A stretch of 38,269 nucleotides of DNA from Brachionus koreanus (Eukaryota > Rotifera > Eurotatoria > Ploima > Brachionidae): the NCBI GenBank assembly GCA_016987375.1, contig PJRA01000263.1, positions 5,604,554 through 5,642,822 of the forward strand, read 5' to 3'. The first letter of the stretch is position 1; each line of letters starts with the position of its first letter. Below, piece by piece: positions 19,431-30,890 of this stretch. The position numbers and the translations under genes are program-made. The notes below the pieces were generated by a model. That model was not told the DNA's origin, searched no databases, and saw only the letters and a program-made list of their open reading frames with translations.

Positions 19431-22400
19431 TATATTTTATTTTAAATAAACAAATAAATAACTTTATTTTTATAATGTAAATTTTAACTTAATAAATTTT
19501 AATTTTTTTCTATTGGGATGGAAGAAATTAGAATAAATTTTGTTCCAAAAATAAATCGAAAAAAATTCAAGTTTAAAATTGAAAAAATAAATTATTTTCT
19601 ATTAAAAAAAGACAACATTTTTACTAGAAAGCTGCCGGTGAATATTCAATCAAATTTGTGTGTCAAAGAAATCGAAACTTTGCAAATAGAAGCCCTAGCG
19701 GATTAAGCTTATTAAATTTGGCTTCAACATGAAAGGTGTCTCTTAAGAACATTGGTTTTCAATCGAACAAATTCGATAGGAATTTAATCGAGATGAAAAT
19801 AAAGTACATTCTACATGCAAGCAATTGTCGCGCACATAAACACCGATTATTTCTAGCTCTTATTTACTCATCAGAAATTGTGTCCAAAAAAATATCGACA
19901 AGTAATTAAATAATTACGAAACTATCATGAAATAAAAAACGACTAGTGCAACAAAACAAAAATTAAATATTGATTTTTTTCTACAAATGGTTTAAAATTA
20001 AATTTTCAATTAAAAACGCCAGTCAAAACATATATATACAAATATGCCAATGGTTTATGTAGCGTTTCGTTAGCCAATTTATTTGACATTTTAAAATGTT
20101 GCTGTAAACTTCTTTCTGCTTCATTAAAAAAAAAAAAAAAAACTTGGAATATTTTTTTAAATAAAATTGAAATCCGAAACCCAAGTTAATTATTGATTGA
20201 AATCAATTTCACTTAGGTTCATTAGCTTCAATCGATCTATGAGTCTTGCAAGTCTAAATAGGGGCCAAAAACAGCGTTTAAATACTCTAAAAATCTGGCA
20301 TATTGCAATTGTTTAATAAGCCAAGCAAGACACATCTTACTGTTCCTAAATAAACTTAAATTTTTATTCCATCAATAAATCGAAATATTAAAATTTTGCT
20401 CACGGTCAATTTACAAACCAAATACGGTCAATTTTAATCTATCTGTATTTATTCAGTTGTATTTATTTACTAGTTAAATTTTTGTAACAAACAACATTCT
20501 ATTCCTTGTAAGAAAAAATAATTTTTTTTTTTTCATTTCTATTTGATCAATTTTTCAAACTAAAAAAATGTGAAAAAAATTAAACTTTCAAGTTCTAACA
20601 AAATTTTTTAATTATTAATCTAAAATACACACTTAGGCAAATTATTAGTTTATTTTTATTTGATGAAAAAAAAAAGTCAATTGAAACACAAAACTAAAAA
20701 TATTGTTAATTCTAGAACTTTACAGTCTTCAATAAAAATAAAAATTAATAAATTTTTCTAATGCTTATTTTTTTAACATTTTTTCTCACAAAATATTTTT
20801 AGAAAAAAAAAATTTTTTTTCTAAAATTGTCCAACTATTTTATTTGTGTGTGTATATGTTTTTATTATGAAAATGATTAGCTAGTATATTAATAATGAAA
20901 AAGAGAGAAGCAATTAAACTGGAGAAACAAAAGATTTGAGTCAATCATGCTTGATTTTTGAATTGTGGCCAATTTATTGAGGCTTTTAGGAAGTAAATTG
21001 GCTTGATTTTTGTCGCTGCTAGACATATTCTTCTCTAAGTCAATAGAAAATTTTATTGTTCTGCTCAAGAAGACAAAGTAATGGGCTTAAGAACGAATGG
21101 ATGTTGGACATTTATCGGAAAAATTAACTCATAGGAGAAGAAAGATTGTCGAATAAATCGGAAATAAATAATTGCTCTAAAAACATTTATGTAGACTAAG
21201 TAGTTTAGGATAAATATAACTAAATCTTGATAAAGAGTGAATTAGACACGAAAATATTCTAAATAAACAAGTTTAAATTTTACATTAAATCGAGGTAAAT
21301 AATGAACTTGTTTAGTTAGATTTATAAAAGAAATAAAAAAAAAAAAAACTTAATATAATTACTTTTCGATACAATTGAGAGATTCTCAAACAAAAATAAT
21401 TTTTTTTATCTGGATTATTATTTTCCGTCTGAGAATCAATTCAAATTTCAATTATTCCTATTTGCTTATCTGAATCGTTATCAAAATCGTGTTTATTCTG
21501 CTGGTCTACGTTTTTTCTTTCTAGTACTTTTCCTTTTTTTTTTGTTCTATTGTCCTATACTTCTGCTACTCACATATTTCTACGATTGTTTTTAGCGATA
21601 TTTGTGCTTGTTTAAATTCAATATAGAAATAAAGCCATTTCGTTTCCTTACAATTTCATTAATTATGCCCAATCGATTGAGGTCTTTTCTGTTTTTTTTT
21701 TTGATTGATTTATTAAAAATTGAAATCTAAAACCAAAAATAAATTTATTTAAATTTAATTTTTTTTTTTATTGAGAAAAAAATATCTAGAAAAAAAAGAG
21801 GCGAAATTAGAATTGAAAAATTGATGGTTAGATTGTCACTCAAATGATAGCTACTGTTGAAGCACATTGTATAACCCGGACTTATCAAAATTTAAATCCT
21901 AATTCCACTTGAAAACATTATGTCTACAATAGTTGTTATTTGATCTCTTATCAAATACAACTAACTAAATCAACTTAACTAAAAATAACAAAGCTCTATT
22001 TGCTCAAGATTTAGAGTCTTTTCAAATAATTGCTTAAACTATTATTTTGGCTCTATTTGGATCGTTTGTCGAGGTTAATCATTAATCAGCATAATTGCAT
22101 GTCATCATCCAGCGCACTACCATTTTGCCTAAGCTAGCTCTTGAAAAATTATTTGAAATTTAATAAAAAAAAAAACAACAAACTTCCTATTTTACTTTCT
22201 AGTTTTTTTTTGTTTTTTTTTTTTTTTTTTGAGTTTAAGTCTAGAATAATAATTTTCGAATAGAAACTAAATTGTAACATTATAAAACAAAATTTAAATA
22301 TTTAAATTAATATTTAAGGCCGAGTATCCAGGTAACTGACTAGTTAGTAAGTATTTACGAATACGTCTAACTTTGTTTAAGACTTTATATGGTTTGGATT

Positions 22401-22481
22401 TATTAAAAGATCAAAAATCGATTCATCACTTGAGCACATGACACGTTCCAATGAGTTTGCACTAGGAATTAGTCTTGTATG
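19431..22481. other. AT-rich noncoding DNA
   Basis: 3 kb without a supportable gene. Short A/T-codon open frames (for example 19518-19706) have no domain, signal peptide or compositional support. Confidence 0.55.
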
Positions 22482-22501
22482 AATGTGACATTCGTCACAT
22501 T
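22482..22501. repeat. Perfect 8-bp inverted repeat
   Basis: AATGTGAC (22482-22489), spacer ATTC, GTCACATT (22494-22501). The symmetry resembles a dimeric transcription-factor site. The surrounding 300 bp are somewhat GC-richer than average. Confidence 0.7.
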
Positions 22502-25108
22502 TTAATTAAATTTCACTAATATTGCTCAGTGCATATGCCCGCTAACTCAGAGACAGGTATTTGCCGGAATCTTAAAGAAAATAAATTTATTGTGTTAGTT
22601 ATCGATTTTTCGCAAAATTCATCCACTGTCAATAGATTAGAAATATTAATTAAATTGAAATGCATTCAATTGACCCTTTTGAAAAAGTTGCTCGAGGCCC
22701 GAGGTCCATAGGCATTGTCATGATTTTAGCACAGGTTCCTTGTTTAATCTATGCGAAAAAGGTCATTTGATTCTCTTCTCTTTGAAGTGTCTTAGCTACT
22801 TGAAAATCTGGCCAAGATTTTCGAATAAATAGAAAAAAATTTATCTGGCTATCTAGCAACAGCTAACAATCGAATGCCATCTTGATAAAAAGAAAAGAAA
22901 AAAAAGAAGTTTAAATAAATATTTATAAAGTGTGAGCTGTGCGCCTCATTGAAACATGAAGACTAGAATTAATCATCTGTGTAAGATAAGATACGGACAT
23001 AGATGTTCGTTGGTCTAAATTGGAGCGATTGATTCAAATGTGTTAGTTTAGGTGCAAAGCCTTATATAAACTGTAAAAGCCAATTGACATTGATTCATGT
23101 GCAATAAATGATTTATTATAAGCATTAAAAAAAATTAATAAGCCTATTTGCATAAAATGCCAATATTTTATCCAAACAAAATTCAATTGTTGATTCAGTT
23201 ACAACTTGACTGACTGACTGAGTCCAAAACGGTTTGAAAAGCAAAAAATAAATAACAAGATAATCTTAGAAAATTTGATTTATATTTTAAATTCGGTCAA
23301 TTTATTTAAAATAAAGGATAAATATTTGGACTAGAGAAATTGTTTACCAATTCGACAATTTATCCACGACCCAGCTCTAATCTTAGAGTATACAGCTATT
23401 TCTAAAATGAAAACAAGGTTTATTCTAAGCAGAACGAATCCAGGCTTGCTCAACTTGACAGCTTAAGCTTAAAAATTTTTCTCCTATTTCAAACTTAAAA
23501 ATAAAAAAAAAATAATTTTTATTCAGTCATTGAGAAATCACTGCAGACCAATTTTGCGGTCTTTTTTTTTTAAATAAATTTTTTTTCCTCAAATTTAAAA
23601 TTTCTACAAAATAATTATAATATTTAAATTTACTTAAAAATTTTTTATTTATGAAGTGTTCGCTTTTCAAATTGTTAGAAAAAAAAAATTTTAAATATTT
23701 TTTTTATGTTTGAACGGCTAGCTAAAAGAGTTAAATCCCAATGAATAAATTATTTTTTGTTAAAAAGTGTGCATATTTATTTTAAACAGATTTTCTCAGT
23801 GCTTTGATTAAAAAAAAATTCAAAATTATTTTTTTACTTAATTTCTGTTGAAAAACTATGAAATCAAATAGCCTTTTCTGCATCATTAGTGTAATTAATT
23901 CTCTGGCATAAAAAAACGATTTATTACCCAACAATTACAAGAGAAAAAATTGCTCTTTCTATTTTTTAAATCAAAGAACAAATATTTCATAATAAACCCG
24001 GGCTATGATTTACTGATGATTCCCGAGTCGATAAATCACCTAAACGATGATTAGTTTTTCGAACATATATCAATTGGAGATTAGAAAACAAACCAAAAGA
24101 AAAACATTAAGCCAGTCCAAGTCTAATTGAAACTAGGCCCGATTAAGATAGATCCCATCCCGCCCTACTCTCTACCGCATAAGCCGAATTCACTACATAT
24201 ATGCTTATAGAATTTATTTAATTTCAATTTATCAAGAAAATATAATAGCACACAATAAGATTGATTAATGATTTAAAGATAAATGGGCTGATAAATTTGA
24301 AATAAGTTATTCGGTCTATCGGGACCTGGTCTCTTTTGAACAAGACTGTTTTTTTAATTTTGAAATATTTCAATCTAATTATAAAAGGGTAATTAGAGCT
24401 GATTGAAATGGATTAAGAGTTTTCTAATATAAATCGTTTGGCTTAACTAGTATTTTGTACAAAAAAGAAGAAAAAAATATATATGAAACATTTTTTTTTA
24501 TTCTAGCTACGTCATACACCTGTACACTCTGCTAAAACATGCTGCAAGATTAAAATATTAGAAATGCTTTCTAGTTTTTGCTAGTACGAGGATTAACCTA
24601 GATATATCACTTAGAAAATTGAGCCCAGTCGATTGTGTTAAGAGTCACACGAGATCGTGAAAATCAAGCCGAACCAAAGCCCAATAAAATTGTCAACTAT
24701 ACTTTGTTCCTTATTTTGGACATGAGTGCAGAATGCTCATTTTTTATTCAAGTCATAGAAAAAAACATATCCAATTCTTTTAAATCTCTAGTCCTTTTTA
24801 TCATCTTAATTTAGAAAAAAAACTTTTATAATCTTTCTATAATTTATGACTTTGTATAGCAATAAGCTTTAAATTTTTCAATATTCTATTAATACATTTA
24901 GGTAAATTGTATCTATTGCTCTTTTTTCTCCTTTTTTCTTCTGTAAAAATTCAAAATTCTCAAATTTGAGGGTTAAAACGAAAGCGAAGGCTATTCGTAC
25001 AAACCCAGGGGCATTCCCCCAAAATTATTTAAAAAAAAAAAGCTAATTCTAATTCTAAATGCTTGCTGTAAATGAGAAATTGTATTTTTTTTAATCAATA
25101 TTGGTTTA
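22502..25108. other. AT-rich noncoding DNA
   Basis: No gene recognised. A 60-codon frame at 22529-22711 has no protein-like features. A GC-richer patch at about 24000-24200 and another at about 24300 could be regulatory. Confidence 0.5.
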
Positions 25109-25511
25109 NNNNNNNNNNNNNNNNNNNNNNNNNNNNNNNNNNNNNNNNNNNNNNNNNNNNNNNNNNNNNNNNNNNNNNNNNNNNNNNNNNNNNNNNNNNN
25201 NNNNNNNNNNNNNNNNNNNNNNNNNNNNNNNNNNNNNNNNNNNNNNNNNNNNNNNNNNNNNNNNNNNNNNNNNNNNNNNNNNNNNNNNNNNNNNNNNNNN
25301 NNNNNNNNNNNNNNNNNNNNNNNNNNNNNNNNNNNNNNNNNNNNNNNNNNNNNNNNNNNNNNNNNNNNNNNNNNNNNNNNNNNNNNNNNNNNNNNNNNNN
25401 NNNNNNNNNNNNNNNNNNNNNNNNNNNNNNNNNNNNNNNNNNNNNNNNNNNNNNNNNNNNNNNNNNNNNNNNNNNNNNNNNNNNNNNNNNNNNNNNNNNN
25501 NNNNNNNNNNN
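25109..25511. other. Assembly gap (403 N)
   Basis: A run of unresolved bases. Open frames drawn across it are artefacts. A repeat or exon could be hidden here. Confidence 0.99.
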
Positions 25512-26165
25512 TTTTAATTCAAAACCAAACTGCCATCGATGCTATTCTAATAAAATTATTCAAGATTAAATGAGTCTACCTCTTCTATTTTTTTTATCTA
25601 AAGTAATAGAACACATGTATCATCTTTGAGTTGAATTTTAAATTAATATACTTGAAATTTTTTAATGAAATTTGGCATTCAAATGATTGTATTGAGTAAT
25701 TTTTTTGTTATTGTAAATTAAAAATTAATTTTTTATCACGAGAATAAGCCCACGAGTTTTGAGCTTCGAATCGATTTTGTGTCCATAAACTAAATAAAAA
25801 CAAGCAGAGGCAAGTGCTTTTCCGGCTAGCTAAAAATATCCTAATTAGCTTAGAAAACTGCGACACTTTCAAGTTTTATCAGTTTGAATTTTGAGGCTAA
25901 TTTAGATAGCTCATGAAAACTCTGACGAAATAAACACTTGAGAACAAAAGACTTGGTATCTTGTGTAATGAGAAATATAATTTCCGAGATAAGAAACTAT
26001 TTCAAATATTTGGCTTAAGAAAACAGTTTAATTTTTAATACCCTTTATATCAATAGAAAAAAAAAACCACTTGGTTGTTTTTTTAAAAGATACTAAGCTG
26101 TTGATGGGCGAAAACGTCAAGTTTCACCATTTTATAGGCTTATCTTTTATTTTTCTTTTTTCTAG
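25512..26165. other. AT-rich noncoding DNA after the gap
   Basis: No feature recognised. The last ~30 bases form a pyrimidine-rich tract ending CTAG, which could be a 3' splice site. Confidence 0.45.
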
Positions 26166-26227
26166 TTGCCTCAAACATCACAGATAAGATAGAAAAGTTG
26201 ACTCGAGAGCTTAGCCTGGCCTGGTAG
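26166..26227 (+). CDS. Candidate terminal exon (unknown protein)
   Basis: A strong polypyrimidine tract and TTTCTAG end at 26165. The frame after it reads ASNITDKIEKLTRELSLAW and stops with TAG at 26225-26227. The codons are GC-richer than the flanks and the peptide looks like the start of a coiled coil. No upstream exon was found, so chance is a real alternative. Confidence 0.22.
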
Positions 26228-28082
26228 ACACAAATTTTGTAAACAAAAAATTAAATTTTTTTGCTTGATTAAAATTCAGCTCTGATTAAGAAATTGATTG
26301 AACATTAACACAGACATGGGCTTAAATTTCGTGATTAATACAAATTTTAAATTCAGAAAAATTGTGCAATAGCTAATCTTAGTTGTTTTAAATTAAAGCC
26401 TTATTTTAAATATATCGATTTTTAGTAAAATTTGTATACAATTTTTATAAATTATGCTCAGCGACTAGCTTGTGACGCAATAGATTAATAAAATTGGAGA
26501 AGTTTTAGAATGATGATGGCAATATTTGTATCTTAATCGATTTGCTAATCTAGACCGGTCCTATACTTGGCATATTTGTTTCTATATAAAAAACAGATTG
26601 AAAAACAAAATTCCAATTCGAATCTTAATCATTATTTTCTATTTACAATTGATTGATTTAATTAAACAGATATTAGTAAGAAATAGAACAAAATTATCAA
26701 TATTTTTGTTTAATAAATAGTTTTCATTCTTATGCCGATACTAAGATCAAAGTTATCTTTTTGATTTTATTCTTGCTTACTCACTAAATGACTGACAACA
26801 ATTTACTTAACAAATCAAAGCCTTGCTTAAATTATTCATAAAAATCTAGAGAAAATTTAAAAAAAAAAAATTTCAAAAATTAGCCCAGGGACAAATATTC
26901 AAATAGAATTATTTTTTTATTTCAAATTCGATAAGAGAGTAACAAAAGTGTTGAAATGAAAATAATTTATTTTTTGTTTTTTTTTTTTTTGCTATTCTCA
27001 ATAAAATAATCAAATAATAAAAAAAATTGAGATTAAAATAAAATAATAATTAGATTAAATTTTTTTTGACTGAATAAAATAAATAATTATCTTTAAGACT
27101 TAATTTTTAAAACCTGAAAATCGAATGCATCTGTTTTTTTTTAGCAATCTATTAATCACTTGATTCTTATTTAACTATGGAGCTGATATGACTTGAAAAA
27201 TATTTTCTAATAAAATTCTAGGCGATTTGCTATCAAAAAAATAAAGACTTGAATTTGCATTTAGGCATCAGGTTTCCAATTTTGAATTCAATTAACAGCA
27301 TTAAATCTAAAGCATAAATAGAAAGAAATGAAGGTGATAGAAGAGCGTTTCGTAGACACAGTGGAAATTTTTAAGCTCAAAAAAAGAGCACGCTTTCAAA
27401 ATTTAATTCAATAAAAAAAAATACTCAAAGCCGAGACCGGAGAGCTATATTTTGTTACTTTGTTGTTAATGACTAAATTATTGCTTGAAAAAAAAACTAG
27501 TTCAACTCTAAGGTAATCTTGTGTAATTTAGAAAATTATAAAAATAATGAAAGATAATATTTAGTCATTGTAGAAAAAAATAAAATAAAATAAAATATTT
27601 ATCTTTCGATATCGGCTTAAAGGGGTTCCTAAATAGGCTTTTATTTGTGTCCTAAAATTCGGTCACTGTTACAACCGAGATAAAGTTTGAGCAGTCTTGA
27701 ACTAAATTTTCAAACTCTGGGCGTTTATTCGATTCGTCTTAATTACTCGACCACAAAGGCCCAATAAACAATTAATCATAAATTGATTCTGATCGGGTTA
27801 TAAATAAATAGTTTTTTTTTTTTTTAATATTCTTTGTATTGTAATGAATTCAGCAGAAATCGGATCCAAGCCCATTCTAATTTCATTTTTAAAATATGTT
27901 TCAAACAATCTTTAAATTTTATCTAATATTGAGTATAAATCCTTAGCTAAACCCCGTTTAGATAATTCTCATTTAATTGATTACTTATTTTTGTTTCGCA
28001 ACTGTTCATAGTTTGAGCCGATTTATTGGAATTTCAATTTATCATGTCTGACCATTTGGCCATCATGCCCACTGAGCAGTGA
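26228..28082. other. AT-rich noncoding DNA
   Basis: No gene supported. A GC-richer patch (27600-27800) with several TAAT and AATTAATCA-like words could be a cis-regulatory element. Confidence 0.45.
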
Positions 28083-28283
28083 CTCCAGGAGAATAAATGC
28101 TTTTTGCCAATAAAATCCAACTTGAGGATAATAGCTCAAAATGAAATTTTAACTCATATAGCTGCCGTAATTGAGGAAATTTATGGTGGATGCAAAACAG
28201 GAAGCCGAATGAAGCCTCAAAATGAATACTCTCGAGCTTTTAAAACAAATTTAGCTAGTTCTATTAAACAAACAATTGCATAA
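28083..28283 (+). CDS. Unassigned coding-like fragment
   Basis: A 66-codon frame after a TGA reads, in part, EILTHIAAVIEEIYGGCKTG and NEYSRAFKTNLASSIKQTIA before TAA. It uses Ala, Gly and Arg codons unusually often for this AT-rich region. A possible acceptor CTCCAG (28083-28088) precedes GAG. No homologue recognised. It could be an exon, a gene relic or chance. Confidence 0.25.
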   Translation, partial: LQENKCFLPIKSNLRIIAQNEILTHIAAVIEEIYGGCKTGSRMKPQNEYSRAFKTNLASSIKQTIA

Positions 28284-30663
28284 TTTTTGTAAAAAAATAT
28301 TCCTGCTCTTGGATCCTCACACAGACGATGAAACAAAAGCCAATTCAATTCCGCATTTCAAAAAAAATCCGAAATAATGCTTGAATATTCTATTTAAAAA
28401 AGTGAATAGAATTAAATATAAATTTAGAGAACAAAATTGAATTTTATTTTTATTTTTACTAAATTTCTAAACTATCACTTGATTTTTTAAATAAGTTGAA
28501 AAAAAATTTTGAAAAAAAAAATTGAAATTTTTGTTTATGTTCACAACTGTGACTGTGACTCTTATAAAAAAAAATTAAACTTAATTTAAATTTTTATAAA
28601 TTTTCGATATGAAATGAAAAAAAAATTTAAAATGAATAGGAATAAATTAAAAAAAATTGAAGCTGATTGAAGAAAAACTAAAGCTAATTTGTTTTCTTAT
28701 GTGGTCTATGAAATAAATCCCTGCCAAATTGTGTGATACTTTAGATTATCTAAAAACAAATTATGCTCCATTTCGAGGACTTGTTGCACAATTTTTGATT
28801 TTTAATCAATCATTCAAATATATGTAGCAGCGCATGCCAATGTGGTTTAATTATTAATGAACAAAAAAATAGCTATAACTAATTTATTTATGAGTTTATA
28901 AATGGTTTGTAAATTCCGATTTAATCTTTGTTTAAGTTCGAATTTTGCTATAATCTAATTAAAATATTTTGAATATCAGTGTTTTGAAATTAAAAAATTA
29001 CTTTCCAATTTGAGTCCAAAAAACAAATAAAATCATCATTGTATTTTTAATTTTATTCAGCTCTGAAATGTATCACTCTAACGAGTTGAACATTTAATTC
29101 TAAAATTAGAGCTTAGAAAAATATTAAAGCTTATTTAATTTATAACGAGCTTTATTAAAAAATTTGAGTTAATAAAATAAAAACCGTAAAAATACACCTA
29201 TTCTAAAGGCTTCTCTAATGGATGTTTATTTCGGAATTCAAATCCCTTAGAAAAATTTTAAATTAAAATATTTGAATTGCTTTGTTACGAAATCTGTTTT
29301 AATTTGTCAGGCTTTTAAAATCTAAATGTTCTTAATAGGCAAGGCATTTTTGCTAGGCATGGTAAACATTGCTTTTTACGGTTGTGTCACCTCTAGCATA
29401 GTATCCAAGGAGAACAACAATAATCTTTGACAATAAACTACTGCAAAACTTACAACTCTATTTAGATTGAGCTTTTTGTTCAGAAAAATTTTTTTAGTTT
29501 AAATAAATTCAATTATTGAATAACTTGAACTAATAAACATATGCCAAAAATTAATTTACTTTAATCCATTACATTAGTTTTACATTTGCATTTTGTTTGT
29601 ATCAACATACTGCAAGGTACTTAAGCTTTATTTTTACATCAATTGAATGCTTATCTTCAAAATCAAAGAAGTAGATAGAGAAAAAATATTCGAAAAGCCT
29701 CAAAGGGCGCAATCGTCAAATATGTAATCAAATGCTAGCTTAAGTAGAAACATAAGATTTGTTTCTTGCTTAGTGTTTTACATTGATGAAGGCTTTGAAA
29801 CCCCGCGTAGCATATAAAACACTAATTACATCAAGCTAAATCAAAGCAAAATGCCGAGATTTTCAATAATTTAAAATGAGCAAGAAATATTTTTATTTTA
29901 TAAAAAAAATAAACGAAAAAAAAAAACAGAAAAACATTTAGCAAATTAACTAACTCTTTGTTTGAGATTAGATATTTACGCTGGCATCGTTCTAATTAAC
30001 TTCGATTATGCAACTGGATCTAAATGAGTTATTGGCTTTTAAAGGGTGGAGGGTGTCCAATAAATATGATAAGCTTTGTTTTCCTTTAGCTGAATAATAA
30101 ACATTTTTCTAACCTTTAAATCGATGATTTATTTGTTTGGTTTTGCGAGCATAGCACCAAATCTCTATATGCTTTCGATATTATTAACTAATTAAGAGTA
30201 ATGGTATGATGTAATCAAAACAAAATAAGCATCCTTGTTACTTTTAGATAAACTTAAAAGCAAGGTATTATCTAATTTATTCCATTTATCAAGATTTTGA
30301 TGTAAATAAACCCATTTGCATTAGTCCTTATCTAAATTACCTGTTTTTTATTAATTTTAATAAAAAAAAAACAACAAGATTTTCAATTATTAAACAAATT
30401 TTTTGTTGTTGTTTACAAATATGCGAGGCAAACACATGGAAAAATTGTAAATTTAAAACATTGCTCTTCCTGATCTCAATTGTAATCCTAAATTTTTAGT
30501 CTAATCTGAGAGACTTTTACTTGCACTTTTTGATTTGAACAAAAAAATTTTTCAAAATAAATAAATGACCATATATTATTTTTATTTTTAAAATTAAATT
30601 TTTTTTTTCAAAAAACAACTACTTTTAGTTTTCTCTCTAATTGTTTGTTCTTATTGTTTTTAG
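28284..30663. other. AT-rich noncoding DNA ending in a splice-acceptor-like tract
   Basis: No gene supported. It ends in a pyrimidine-rich tract with TTTTTAG at 30657-30663, a good 3' splice site for the candidate exons that follow. Confidence 0.45.
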
Positions 30664-30890
30664 GATTGAGAACTAAAATTTTTAAAAGGCTTGAAAGGAA
30701 GGTGTAAGCATTTCAAAGTGCTCCGGATTTGCCCTCAAAAAAATTTAAATATAATTTAATTAAGAAGAAAATGATTTTAGATGAACTTTTTGATTTGGGA
30801 AGTGAGAGGGGGGTTGGTCAATTTGGATCATTGAGCAGAGGAGAAGTTGTGCGCTTGATTGATAATTACATCAACAAGGAAATGAACTAA
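30664..30890 (+). CDS. Candidate 3'-terminal exons of a spliced gene (unknown protein)
   Basis: After the acceptor at 30663, frame 3 reads LRTKIFKRLERK (30664-30701). It then meets a donor-like AG|GTGTAAGC. A 63-nt intron ending TTAATTAAG (30702-30764) would join it in frame to KKMILDELFDLGSERGVGQF and on through LSRGEVVRLIDNYINKEMN to TAA at 30888-30890. Without splicing the frame hits TAA at once. AATAAA at 30935-30940 is well placed for poly(A). The peptide is charged, helical-looking and GC-richer than its surroundings. No family recognised and no upstream exons found. A 70-codon minus-strand frame (30871-31083) starts nearby but looks less protein-like. Confidence 0.35.

Noticed and set aside
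22529..22711. 60-codon plus-strand ORF
   Set aside because: Ordinary chance frame with no splice signals or features that set it apart.
25072..25569. Open frames of 138 and 165 codons
   Set aside because: They consist almost entirely of the N gap.
26526..26720. 64-codon plus-strand ORF; also 19518-19706, 31821-32021 and 32263-32463
   Set aside because: They are dominated by Ile, Lys, Asn and Phe as expected from base composition, with no supporting signal.
28041..28082. Minus-strand A-box-like TGGCCAAATGG as another SINE head
   Set aside because: No B box at the expected distance and no recognisable body.
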